From positions 11,382,519 through 11,446,518 of the forward strand of contig JADWOT020000006.1 of the NCBI GenBank assembly GCA_036345935.2: a DNA stretch of 64,000 bases. Reading direction: 5' to 3'. Source of the DNA: Taenia hydatigena (Eukaryota > Platyhelminthes > Cestoda > Cyclophyllidea > Taeniidae). Under the pieces are notes generated by a model that worked only from the letters and a program-made list of their open reading frames with translations, was not told where the DNA came from and ran no database searches. The translations under genes were made by a program, and so were the position numbers. The first letter of the stretch is position 1, and each line of letters opens with the position of its first letter. Positions 48,631 to 61,725 of the stretch are shown here, piece by piece.

Positions 48631-51600
48631 CTACAGGAATGAATGAAGATTACCACCTTAAAATCTCTGATGCAGCACACGATTAGATCATGACAAGGAT
48701 AAGAATAACAAAAGACTCTCTTTATTCAAACAGCTTAATGACCAATTAGGAGAGTACCAATATTAGAGAAAGATGAACCTGGACGTGGTACGCATTACAG
48801 CGGCAAACGCGTTTGAAAAGCCTCGAACTAATGGTGCATACACAAACACGAATTAAACAAGTATATTGCATCATAGTAATTTGAAGGCTTCAGCTTCTAC
48901 CAGAAAAAAAGACCAATTATTTGATTTTACTAGACGTTAGCGATAAAGTTTCACTGCCGTTGAACTAATCAAAGAAATGGTTGCAGACCAAAGAATGACA
49001 CCCCTTTCTCCGTGTCCGCCGCGCATACTTAGGCAAACACGGACACAACCATACTATGACCACCCCCTATCCTCTACTTCAGTCCCGCCACGCCGAAAAT
49101 CACTACGGACCCCTACGGCAGCAACACTAACAGCCGTAGGGGCCAAGAGTGCGCACCTACACACACCCAACGCATCGGATACTATCCCATTCGCGATGCA
49201 GCCACAGACCAAGTAACAGTAAACCAGACTATAATGTATATTGAAGAACCAGATAAAAGTCCTGTGGCACGGCAATGTCACCCACATGTCGTCCTCATTT
49301 GCCTGATGATGTTTTCTCTCTGAACATCCGAGAAGTGTCTCACAACTTCCGGACACATGAAATCCACGGCCTTTGGGATTTTGAGGTACCGAATCTGACG
49401 TCCCTTACTGGAACGAACAGCAACATTCTTCCACAACGCTAACATTGATTAGGAAAACCGCTACCTTCTTCGTGTTTGTTTTCTCCTCTTCGTTGTTTCG
49501 AGTTTCTTGTGCTGGCAACTCTTGTTCCGCCCAGCAATCGGAGCCCTGAATACGCCTGCAAAACATGCCGAAAACCCAATGTTAAAACTTGATTTTGCGA
49601 GAATAATACTTGCAAATAACTATTTACGAACACCCGATGAATCCCGATCGTCTACAGATTAGCAAGTAAACATACTCCACAAATGAGTCGTCCCTCCCAA
49701 CCACACCACCGACCGCAGGCTCCATTAGTGCCAGAAGACCAATGTGAGTACAAGCGAGGCGCCTACAGACTGCTGAACAAAACTGCTTTCAGTGAGAATA
49801 AACAAGCTTAAACAATCAATATGATTAGGAGAACCTTGCATAATTAGCTGCACTTATCCTTTAATAAAGCCTAATTTTGCATGCATCATTTTGCGTTGTG
49901 TAAATTTGCATGTACAAAAGTTATTTTTTTAATCAAATCGATAAACATTTAGTATTACAATTAAATGCTATTTTTCTGTGATTCCGTGCACCTTCCTAAC
50001 AAATGATCATATTTATTAATTTTTTAACGGATTAGTTAGTTTTTGCTAGAAATATATTTGTCTCCTGCTGGAATTAATCGCCCCTGCCGAATTCTTCGCT
50101 GCTATACCTTATTGCTACCTTAAAAGTGGTTATTAAAATGGAAGGAATTAGATATGTACACTTGTAGAGTGAGTGAGAATCGGAAGGAATGCCCATATTT
50201 CCGCAGTGCGGAGCAGGTAATACTGCAGGGTAGAACTAAAACTAGCATACTTTGGCAAAGGAGTCTTGGTGATGGCATTGCTTGAGTATTAAGGTGAGCA
50301 ATTTTGCTTAATCTTCGTGGACAAGTTAGCGTTTTTAATAAAACTCCTTTGAATTCTTTTGCAGCCAGTTTTCTCTTCGAATTTCTCATTTTTTGTTTCT
50401 TAATACCAACTATCAATGCGTTTTATGCTGCGTGTTTGTGAAATTGACAGCTTTTCTTGTGTTTGCGGCTGGATCTTGGCTCTCTTCCTCCTTGGAGATC
50501 ATTGTAGAGGGTTCTTCCTCTCTCTTCTGGTCACCCTTGTTGGTAGAAGTCTGAGCATGTTTTGGCACCTTTATTATAGAGGGTGGAAATTGTACAGCTA
50601 GGCAAGATGTGGGAGTCAGGCCGGGGAAGCGTCACGCTCTTTAGAGTCTCAACGCTGCTCCGCCACGAGGTTCAATTTTGTTTTTCCGCCTCTCGCCTAC
50701 AAAGCACATTTAAAGGATATAAGTATTACAATCATAGTTCGAGCTCTATCTCTGGAGTCGGAGGGCAAACTTGCACAACCATTAATCTGCTATGAAGAAA
50801 GTATTGGGCTGCTTTTGAGGTGCTTAAAATATGAATCTAGTAATGGTTAAAATGTTTATCTAAGAACCAAATTTGAGACTGAAATCAAAAGAGAAAGTCG
50901 CGGCCTATATTTCGCGTGCTGAAGAAATAAAGAAAGCAATTCATCAAAAGAAAAAGGGTCACCTCTTGAGCCTTTATTCATTTATGTAGATTGCAAATAC
51001 CACGAGCATATTGGCATAGATGACGGTGAAACTGGTAACGGCTACAGCAAACTGTTTAGCAGATTTCTGGATGACATTAGGGTAGCATGGGTCAATATTG
51101 ATGGTCCTTGCATAAGGAATTCCTTACAGGTAACATGGTTCCTTTGTCAACTGTTCTGATTGAGAAGTTCTCCCATTTCTGTGAGGTACTTGTTGGGTCT
51201 GTGTCTCCTGTGCGGCGCAACTAGGGCCCACGAAGGCGCGTAGATGTTACGTCTTATTGCATTTTACGGTTTAGCCCAGTGACTTAGCGAAGGTTTAAGG
51301 AAGACACACACTTTTCGAATTCTAGATGCTTAGTTCTTACCAAATTTCCTTTGTATTAGTGTTACACTTTTGTTCTCGATAACCGTGCCTCTCATTTTAG
51401 CTACATTGTGATCAAAGAACTTTTTAGCCTTTTATTGTGCTATGTCTTGAATTACTCGCCCACGAGAACTGTGAATGTGGTCGAAAAACTTTGGTGTTCG
51501 TTTGTTACGCATTCCTTCCGCCTTATAACAACGTACATGATGGCAAAGATTAGGTTGCAATGTAGTAATTTGACTTTTTTCCCTAACCGTATGTCTTCCG

Positions 51601-54600
51601 GGTCCGTGCCTCCACTTTCGAGCATGATCTTTGGACAGTGCCAAAATATCTCGGCTCTTACTTCCATCGGTAATATGTGATCTTCCATGCTACTTGGGTT
51701 TGCTACAAATTCGTTGGGGACCGGAGGAGTTGCGATATAGACATGGTTTTCCTTTGTCTTCAACCACTTGCCGATGATAAGAGGGAATTTCTACTGATAT
51801 AAGCCAAGTAACGTGGAATATGATTGAATCTACATTCATGAACCTACGCAACTTAACTCTAATGTGGAGTACGCAACTAATTACCGTTCCCCAGCATTTC
51901 AACTTTGTTTCCTGTTGGGGAGAGGTGGTATCGAGCTATGCATTGCTTGTAAACTGCCAGCATTCGGTTTCATTTATCCCCCACTCTATCTTGAGATCTC
52001 AATAACGCCTTTTTCTGAGTCTTGCAAAGAATTTCGATTCACACTTGCCCTGCATTCTCCATAATGAAAGCCTAAGTTACTAAACAGCACGAAATTTGGA
52101 CAATTTTGGTGAGTTTTAGCTGGAGTTATCTGGGAATTTTTCCAATGTTTACTTTTCAACCTCTTTTTGAAGGCGTCGTTTTGGCCACCGAGCGGGTTGC
52201 GTAAAGACTTTATCGCTTTGTGATTTTTTGTCCCCCTTTTTTCATAGAGTATTACGACGTGCTTAAAACTTTCCTCCCATGGCTTGGGTATATTAATTCG
52301 AGGATCGTTTCTAATGATCATTTTTGAATCTTGGAAATACCACTGGGGATCTCGTTTATTTTACCCTAAAAACGGCATAAATAAATTGAGTCTCAAGTTA
52401 TACTTGTTTACAAAGGCTGATATGCTTTGCTTGTCCCGTTTTTTGCACTAAATCAAGTAAATTTAAGATTTTTATGGGGTAGCTTTCAAGGAGTAAGGCT
52501 TTCATCAGCCCTCCAAAGCCGAAATTGCTTATTACTAATTGCTGAGGCCACACCTCATCTCCTAATGGATGACCAACGCAGATGGCACTTTGCACATCGG
52601 AATTTTTGGAAAATTAAGCTAGCTATATATTGAATAGCTTTCTGTGCTCTCGCCACGTAGATGCATTAGGGTGACATTGGTAGTTTCTAGCAGAGGCGTA
52701 TGTGTGTGTTCTTTTTTACGGCGTCGGTGGTTCTCCGTTTGGTGTGGTGGTACGATCAGTCTAGGGAGGGTGGGGGGAGGAGGCGGTGGAAGCACGGAGG
52801 GCAATAATAAGTGGCTGCGTTTGCCGCTCAGACCCGGGCGCAAAGGCAAGCCAAGAAAAGGCACCTTACATTTGCTGATTCTTGTACAATTGTGCATAAG
52901 AACTCCTGCCCTAATCGATCACTATTAGCGTTTCTCACGTTTTTAACTTTTAATAATTGTGCTCTCGGCATCCCTGTCGATGTCAGGAAGTGATAACATC
53001 GTATATTGACCTCAGTATGCGTGTTTGTGGTGGATTCAATGTCCGCTTGTGTTGAATGCCCAGTAGTTTGTACTGAGAGGAAAACGGGTTTGGCAATTCG
53101 GTGAGAATGTTCCTCTTAATTTTTTTCTCAACCACAAACACTTTCAATAGTGAATTTTTGGCATTTCTATACCTGTTTGCTTAACATGGGAGCTCTGTGT
53201 TCGTTGTGAGGTGCCCCTTCGTTGTCGAAGTCAGCGGCTCAAATTTTGTGAATTGTATGATTTGTTGGCGTTATGCCTAGTGCTCAATGTATTGGACTGC
53301 AATTCAGCTAATTAAACCAACTGAAGGGCAGCCTTAAATCTTTCTTCATGGTTGTAGAGTTTTGTTTAGAATTTCTTGAATCCTCTTGGATTCACATCAG
53401 AAATGATGGTCTCCCGAATTCCTATTTCCTTGTCCGCCCTTCAATCACCGACGCTTGGGATAGTGCCAAGTTCTCTCCAAGAGGAATCCCTACTTGCGCC
53501 ACAGGCAAAACTATTGGCTGGCTGCTCACTGAAAGAGATGCTGAGTCATTGCTCGGTCAGTATTTTGCTAAGGTGTTCTTGCTGTTAAATCCCCACGCAT
53601 GCGCGTGCGCTCACTCCTCATTTTGGCAAGCGATTTGAGTGAAGGCAAAATCTAATTCCTTCTCGAGTAGAAAGTGTGATGGCTTTGCAGACCTATTTTC
53701 CTGTTTGATTTTTGTGGCTTAGGCTATGCTCCTCAATATCTAATTCTGGTTCCATCCTGTCAAATGCACGCCCGGGCTTATTTTCTCTTGATCACTACTA
53801 AGATCGCGCCCCTACGAGCATGACGTTAGCGGAAACTTCCTTGGTTTTTGATCGGGGACTATAAGGGGCTGCGTTGCATGGTACTTTGCGATAGGCACCA
53901 CTAAAGGCATTTTGAAATCTAAGCTGTAGAAGCAAGCTCTAATCTGGTTAAGTTTTCCTTATTCGCAATTTTAATGATCATTGCAACCCTTTTATCTGTA
54001 AACAGCAGACTTTCGTCGTACAGATTTACAATCACTGGCTGGAGGCTGCTCATGTGATATACTTTTCACTCACACTTCTCATCGCAATCGTTTATCCCTC
54101 TATCCAGAAATCTGAAGAACAACTAACGAAGTTTGAAACTCTGGAATAGGATCTACAGCTACGTAAAGTTGACTTCATATGGAACTTTCCTTCCTTGCCT
54201 CATGGCAGACAAATCCGGCGAGTTTTCCTTCACTCGGTTGCTGTGCTCTACTCTCTTTTTTTCCCGCATTTAATATTCATCTGTTAGTATCGTATAAATG
54301 CTTGGGGTCTCAGAATTTTATATTTTCTCCAGCATTTGTGTCGATGCTAATGTCACCTTAGGGATTGGGGGTACTGCCATGAGTTTCGTTGTTAGAAACA
54401 ACGTAATTTTTGTCTGTTTGCATGCTGTCACTTGTATCTAGAGGAGCTAAAAATTGTTTCCTCAAGACCGGGTGATATTGCGTCTTATAATCCCATCAGC
54501 GCATTCTAGGCCAACAGGAGCATAATTTTTGCCTGCGGGTGTTGTACCCATGATTTTCTAATATCGGTGCCATTGGTTCTGCCTTTCATGCTCGTTTTAG

Positions 54601-57600
54601 ATTTAACAATAGTTGGGTGGTCAAAATCGGTCGAAGTCTGGATTACATCAAAAATACACCTCACAAATTCGTCGGGCTCGGCGTTCACGACTTTGATTTC
54701 AGACCCTGCTTACGGACTACCGTTGATATATTCTACGATGGCGAATCACCTCTTCAATTCCATTTATTTGCACTTTTTTAAATCACCTTCCTATAATTAT
54801 CGACTTTGACTATTATCTTCTAATTCGTCATATGTGCTCACAAGCCTGGCACCCGCCTTAGGTGTGGTCTTCTCATAGGCTGCATTCGTGGGCTCGTTTT
54901 TTGCAAATACCACCTAGAACTTGGTATGCGTTTGTTTTCATTCATAACCTCTTTTCATGGTTGGTGAATTCGGCTTCCGACATGCGAGCACGGATTCGCT
55001 TTAATTTTGTCGCCCCCTTCAATAGACCGTATGAACCGAAATCATGGGCATCGTTGGCGGTAGTCGTCGCTGTCAGGTGATTTCTCGCGCGAGTGGCACA
55101 GTTTCAGGTTCCAGGTGTGCTCTCGGGTTAAATCGAACAGTTTGAAATAAACAAAGCCCGTATGGTCTTCGCAGGTTGACTTTTATGATTTTCACCTTAA
55201 CAATCGCAAGTTAGGCTTTGCGGTCAAATGGACATCTCTTGGCGTAGCGTTAGGATGATTCGACTGTCTTAAGGGGGATTTTGTACATTTACGCCGTTTT
55301 TTATGGGTATTTAAAGAGATGCCATGTGGCATTACCTTAAGCTCAAATTGGAGTATTCTGCGGTTACTCCTCTACTACATGATTGTATTTCCCCACTTTA
55401 TCGTAATCTTAGGCTCACTGAAAGAATGTGCTGGCATAAGGATGAGGCAGTTTGTTCAATTTAAGTGCTGCCTTTATGCTGCTACGAGCGTTGAAGGGAC
55501 GTAGTTTCCGCCACTCTAAGATTTGGCAGCTGCATAACCGTTTTACATTGTGAATCAGCGAACATTGACGTTTTGATGTTCCCTAAGAAGAGAACTACTT
55601 CCCTTGTTCGCAGGTTTATGACATATGACATATTTTGGCAAGTGAGTATTCATATACATCGTTGAAAATACAATTCGTTAAGAGGCTATTCAAATTGCTT
55701 GGGAATAACATTTGCTGATTTTGGATGGGCTAGTTAGCTCCGGAATGTCTTTCCTCTCTCTCGATGGAATACTATTAGTTTCGACAAACGATGGCAATCA
55801 AACAGTTTCAGTCTTGACCAGGGAAACCTGGATATTTGTTGAAAAAAGTCGTGTGACATGAAGTTTTGATTAATCGTATGCTTACTATTCACCTGTTCCA
55901 ATAATGTTTGCAGATCTCTGTGCAAAAGTTGTTTCCTTCATCCCAATTACTGCGGATTCCCTGTGCAGTGAAACAACATGATCAGAGAAGCAGTCTATGG
56001 CACAAGTGAAGTGCTTTGCATCATTTGGCCGTGGGTTTCAATAGTGTGTACCTTCTGAAAGTTTTGCAACTTCGCTTCTTCGCACACGTAATTTCAGTAA
56101 CAGCTATTGCAGTTGAGGGGTCGTTTTCCTAAGTTACTCGAAGCTTTCTTTAAGATTTCTCGGGACCATTAGTTCGGTCAGAATTGTCCACAATGTACAG
56201 TACTCTAAGATACTTTTACACCACTCCGTATGCGGCGACGACTTGGCCCTTCGGGAGTGAACGGAGTCTCCTCACGTTAGAATGCTAACAGCCACATCGT
56301 TTTTGTTTGCTCGGTGGGATATGGGCAAAGGTGGTCGTAGGAGTCAAACCCGAGTGATTACACCTTAGGCGGCCAATGTTCGTTACAGGTTATTAGCTCC
56401 TTCTGCGTTTGCATAGTGGTCTTGTAATCACACCGGTGCTATTTCCTGTCCCACCCTCCTGATGTACTGTCGCGCTCTTCAATTTTGTCAAATTCAAGTT
56501 TTCCTATAATAACGGAAATTCGCATTAGTTTTGTGCTCAAAATTTAGGCAGTTTCTGACTCATGGCAACCTTATATTGTAAAGAACGTACTCTGAACAGT
56601 TGTATAGCAATTTACTCTGGGTAGGGGCTGCATTGATGATCGTCTATCAGTAAAGACATGCCAGTTCCTACCACTTTTTATGTGGATGTCAAATCCCACC
56701 AATGTTTTAGGACCCTTGCTACTGAGCCTGCAGTGTTGACGACATGGTTAGTCGCGAATATCCACAAACACCCAAGTGGAGAGAACATTCAGATGGAAGT
56801 TGTAGGCTCAAACTCTTCCAAACCAGTTAGTTAACTTGGTTGTTTGTTTCAATTCTGAGAAACCTTAGCTTCATTCAATATCAGAGCCAATAAATACCGA
56901 ACAGATGTAAAACAGTGGGATAAGGACATTGATGTAGTCTTGCTGTCATTAAGTTGTCAGGTAGGTGTTTCGGAAGTATAGAATAGCTGGGAGAGATGAA
57001 ATGTTATTATGATGAAATGAAGGTTACTGTTTAACTTTCAACAGTGCAGTTGGAATATCATTCAATTTTCTGTTTTAATAGCTGGGATACTTTGAACGGA
57101 AAAAAGCACTATCACAGTTATAATCAACGCTTTAAACCATCGTAATTGGCGTAAATAATCACCGGTTGAAAGGCACGATAGTCTTGTCAAAGTACCACAT
57201 GGGAACCATGGTTAGAAGTAATGCGCTCTACGCCATTCCCCCTAGAATTAAGATCCTGCATCTGTATCTTGGTGAAAGAACCCCACTCAAGCATTTTTAC
57301 TATACACCCTCTGAGGGTTATTCAGGAACTAAGCATTAGCAAAATATCACGGAATCGAACTCCTTCCGTTAAGTACGAGAGTTGTAATGAAGTATTTCTT
57401 CTCTTTCTAACTCGTATTAAAGGTACGCGTGGAAGTAGAGGCATATGCGTCTTTCTAGTCAACATTAACTTTGGTCCTGCTCATATTATCATCGTTGGAT
57501 TCGCCTGCGTCTAGTGGGTTGATTTCTCAACTTATTAAACTTGAACAACGTATCAAGCACAATGAAAACATTCTGCGATTTGTTCTAATGTTCATTTATT

Positions 57601-57937
57601 GCTTTACCATTCTCTTAGTAACTATTGAACCGAGACCGTGGTGCATAGAAGGGAGCGGGAAGAAAACATGAAATATAATTGTGCATTTTAATCTGTAAAA
57701 GAATACAATAAGGACCATTTTGTACATCTCATTTATCTCAAGATATGTGTTGTGTATAATGACCTAAGAAAAAAAACAAAGGGACGAGAAGACCGGAGGG
57801 TGTTTGGACGAGGTGCTGAAGGGGATTCGGAATGATTAGAGGAGCGTTCGAGGTTGTCATTTGTGAGAGTGGTGAAAACGATAAGCTGGAATAGGAGTCA
57901 CAGATAAGAAAGGCGTAAAGAAGAAACGAACCACACT
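48631..57937. other. Gene-poor region, nothing confidently recognised
   Basis: About 9.3 kb with no convincing gene. The missing NDUFB3 first exon should be near the left end. A small frame at 49684-49741 (plus, MSRPSQPHHRPQAP, then a GTGAGT donor) could be a first exon but has no partner. Minus-strand frames around 51450-52320 resemble decayed coding sequence without a catalytic motif. Low-complexity GT/GGGAGG sequence occurs at 52690-52800. No TRIM LTR was seen here, unlike the region left of 20.2 kb. Confidence 0.4.
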
Positions 57938-59964
57938 TTATGGATTCACGGAGACGAAAACGTTTGACACGTCTCCACAATAAATGCCTAACTGACAGGC
58001 ACGTGGACACTCCCTGGACTGCGTGACTGTACGCCTGATCGATCGACATTCGGGTCTACGGCACTGGGTTGGTATGGGCGGGCAGATGTAGAGTAAGTTC
58101 CACCTCTTGGAGAGGCGATAGTTTGGACATACGGCCATGTACGGCTTGCGGTTGGCGAAGGCATGTCCATTGGGACAGAATCCTATGTACCAGGCTGGAT
58201 TGTGCAACTTGGACGCCAAATGAACTGCAACAGGAATGGAGAACTTGGCAAAATTATCACTTCGCGGCGGATAATCTCGTCTGCGTCTCACTTCCGTCGA
58301 ATTACTACCGTTGCTACTGGTGTTGGTGGCGGTGATAGTCGCTTGAAACTCGAACTCTGATTTGACTGCCACATGAGTTTCCCCCAGTGATGACTGCTTA
58401 TTTGCGGATTTCGGAATCTTCCCTGGGCCGGCAATTTCGCGACTTGGAAGGAAACCATGGAGGAGACAGCGGCGTAGATTTACGCGTTTCTGAAAACATT
58501 AACCACTTAAATGCATACCAATCGCCGTTTACTCTTGCTGCATTATTAATTGCGTATCTACTCGGAATGCTTAAAAATGACAAATTGGTACACACTTTCT
58601 TCTGAAAATGACTCCAGAGTCCCTATAGCACAGATATGCGGTAGCCATTGATGGTAGCTGGGCATTGGCACTGTTCCATATATCTCTAGAAAACGGAGAG
58701 AGTTTGACGCCTGTACTAAATAAGCATGTTCAGTGGGTTAGGCGATGCTGCACCAGCAGAGTTGGCCACACGAGGAAATGACTAGATCACAAATGCCCTT
58801 TTCTGAGTGCACTCAGGGCCACAAAAGTGCACTCCATTGACATTAATCAATAACGCCACTCACCTGTCTTGCGCCACACAGACAAGCGTCAAAACCTTGA
58901 TTACAAGGCCATCCATCCGCATTAACTTACACGAACCGTCGGCCTGCCGTGTTTGTTGAAACAGAGGAAGTGTTTGGATGCCTTGTTCCTCAAAAATGCG
59001 CCGAATTTTTGTGGTTGAGGTATCCATTCCCATTCGACTAATTAGGCAAAATTAAAGGAACTTAAAGGCAATGTGAATGAGCATTACAGACCATGAGAAC
59101 AAGCAAATGCTAAGTAGTTGAAATTTTCTGGGGCGTAGGATCCAAGTCCATGTTTTCATTTAGTTCGCCTATCAGTTTGCTTTGGCATTTTAATATAAAA
59201 TGCACTTTTCAAATATGCTCAAGTGTCAAATCCAAATGTCTACAAAACGATCAATTAACAGCTGCCTCGATTATGCAAACATAACATGCATAGTAAACAG
59301 TAGCCATGTTCTTCAACGTGTCTTTGATGGAAGTTCTGCCTCCGCGAAACCGGAAAAAATTATTACAAAGTGGCATTTGCAAGCTATGCGGTAATTGTGG
59401 AAAAATGGAGGCGGGGTCACCTGTATCGACGGGATTTAAAGTGTCCACGATGGCAATTTTCTATCGAATTATGCACATGCGTGTTATTATTTGGGCCTCA
59501 CCTCGCATGCACGCCCAATTGCAGTTACTCTTGCATTAACTGAAATGCATATAAGACGTACTGTTCTGGCTGAAAGGGTCACGGTCCTGAGCAACTACCT
59601 CACTGGTTGAGTTGCTTCTCGAAAGGTAGGCTCGTGTCTCAGAATTGTAGAAACGGAAGACCGGAAAAGCCGTCACCGCATCGAAACCGCCGACTCCACT
59701 CTTCAACTGAATTGTTTGAGTGTACGAATCATCGCCTCCGGAAAGACAATTCGAAAGTGTGGAAAAGGAATTGGCTACATTGTAGATCCATGTATTGAAA
59801 AACTCAAAGTTTATTTGCGAGTTTTGACTTGAGATCGGTAAAAGCCAGCTTGTCAGTCTGTTAGTCGTGGCCACACGCGACCGAAGGGAGTTCGGCAACG
59901 GAGTCGATGCCTCCGCTTTCCGATATTGCTTGTAGGCCCTAACATTGGGCCCCAGGTTTAGACC
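57938..59964 (-). CDS. Fibroblast growth factor-like ligand, FGF8/17/18-type core (first exon missing)
   Basis: Putative secreted ligand for FGF receptor tyrosine kinases. Exons 59562-59964, 58931-59037 and 57938-58393 join in phase, giving 321 residues without the signal-peptide exon. The beta-trefoil reads FRFYNSETRAYLS (FGF8: QLYSRTSGKHVQV), RDPFSQN (GDPFAKL), KFGAFLRNKASKHFLCFNKH ([20 protein letters not shown]), then GRPTVR, SEFEFQATITATN and NPAWYIGFCPNGHA (EGWYMAFTRKGRPR). Two oddities: an insertion of about 30 residues (SSNGSNSTEVRRRRDYPP...) before the last strands, and a C-terminal extension containing eight cysteines in all. The Cys of the usual C-x-F-x-E motif is Glu here. Exon 2 starts in phase 0 after an acceptor at 59965-59966. 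Another beta-trefoil family is possible, but the FLCFNKHG core is typical of FGFs. Confidence 0.75.
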
Positions 59965-60926
59965 CTACAATCAATCCATGCATAAACTGTCAGGTGTATG
60001 GGTAGTTATTCCCCTTCAGTTTCCCTATTATAAGTACTTAGCATAGTTTCCAAATCGGAACACTGTTAGTCCACACATAGATTGAAAAAAAATATCACTT
60101 CCTGACATATCTCTAGACTATTAGTTAAAAAGACGGAGGATCTTCTGATTACCTCCTGGATAAGAAAGTATTGCTTAATCAAAAGTGTATGCATTACTAA
60201 ATGGTCCGTGTTTTTCGCTTTTACCTTACTTCTTTATTTCGATAAGTACTCAAGAAAGAAAAATGGCTTTTCTCGGATTTCTCAAGGTCATGTTCGACGA
60301 TGGCATAAATACATTGACATCTCAAAATGGCATTAATAGGCTTCTGTTGAGGCCTACCTGAGTGAATTGTTCAGAAGGTCCAATCATTGTTAGGGTACAA
60401 AAAATTACAATCCATAAACTAAAAGAAAAAAAAGCGATGTTTTGGAAGCCTTATGGTGAAGTTCAATTGAACTCAGAGCCACCTCCAAATGGGGCTTACC
60501 CACGCCTCCTTCAACGGCACCAAGTTGGATAGGTATAGATTGAACCGCAACTCTCATAAGTACTCAGAGGATGCTCATTTTGTACTTTATGAACCGACTT
60601 AAACTGCTACCCATAAGCAGCGAATGCATTCACATAACCTCTTGACCTCGTCGCTTTTTTGCAATCAAGGCCAGTTCCTTCCAATAATGTGGTGCAAGTA
60701 GTCGCGCAAATTACCAGCAGATATGCGTCTTAGAGTTTACACGAACAATTCCAACCTAACGGATGGGATGTACGCAGCATCGCTTAGAATAGTACTTTCT
60801 TTTCCAGAAATGCATAGTTGCTTACATCATCGACCGACTTCATTAAAAAAGGATCCCTGAAGGAACCAAAATTTGTCCCTCACTTATATCACCGCCTGCC
60901 AAATCCCAAATGACAAAAAGTACAGA

Positions 60927-60942
60927 GGGGGGGGGGGGGGGG
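60927..60942 (+). repeat. G16 homopolymer
   Basis: Sixteen consecutive G. It could form a G-quadruplex and is prone to length variation and assembly error. Confidence 0.9.
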
Positions 60943-61659
60943 AGGAACAATACGGACCCGACATCTGTGACACAAAGTACCCGATAAGTAGTTCAATGAT
61001 TTACATGGTCGCCTTTCCCAAAAGGCACCTATGCATACGGCTTTGGAAGAATCTATGCGATTGTATAGCTGCCGCAACAATATATTATTCCAGGAACGAG
61101 AACTTCACTAAAGACTCTCCCAAGTTCGTGGTCCAACCTAGAAAATGATAAAAACATCAACGAAAATGCACCCACAAATTTGGTCATATCCTGTATCCAA
61201 GTCAGAAATCTTATTCAATATACGAGAGCTGTAAAACCGTGCAAATGTGCAATGCATAACCGAGAGTAAGACCTCTAGCATTCTGATTGAGTTTAGAGTC
61301 TCAGCATCGCATTGCACTATCAGCTGGTGGAAAATGAGCCCTTTTCGCGTGTCGAGAGTTGTACGTCCTGGAGTTCCGTGATTTCATGGATGAGATGAGA
61401 GCGGTTACTTGGAGCAAAACACGTAGCCTCTGTAAGATATCACGCTTGAACGACAGATAGTGATTTGGATGTCTTTCGGACAAGCTAAAGCTCCACTTCC
61501 CATGGATTGGGTCTTCCGGATCATCCATGTGTGTGGTTAAGGCGTTAAGCCAGGCAGAGAATGAGGGATGATAAGCCGAGCGTTTTGAAGGTCACATGTC
61601 TGGTACGGTTTGGCTCCCCTGTTGCGGCTGCCTCTGGACAGTCCTCATAGCTCCACTCC

Positions 61660-61725
61660 CCCATCATCCATCCATCCACACACACACGGACACACCCACC
61701 TACCCACGTACACACCCTTCACCTT
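61660..61725 (+). repeat. CCAT/CACA-rich low-complexity sequence
   Basis: ATCC and CA repeats with ACC interruptions. The two open frames across it arise from its simple composition. Confidence 0.75.

Noticed and set aside
51450..52080. Weak resemblance of minus-strand frames to the RNaseH/integrase linker of Bel/Pao retrotransposons
   Set aside because: Only scattered positions agree, several stops are needed, and no catalytic motif is visible.
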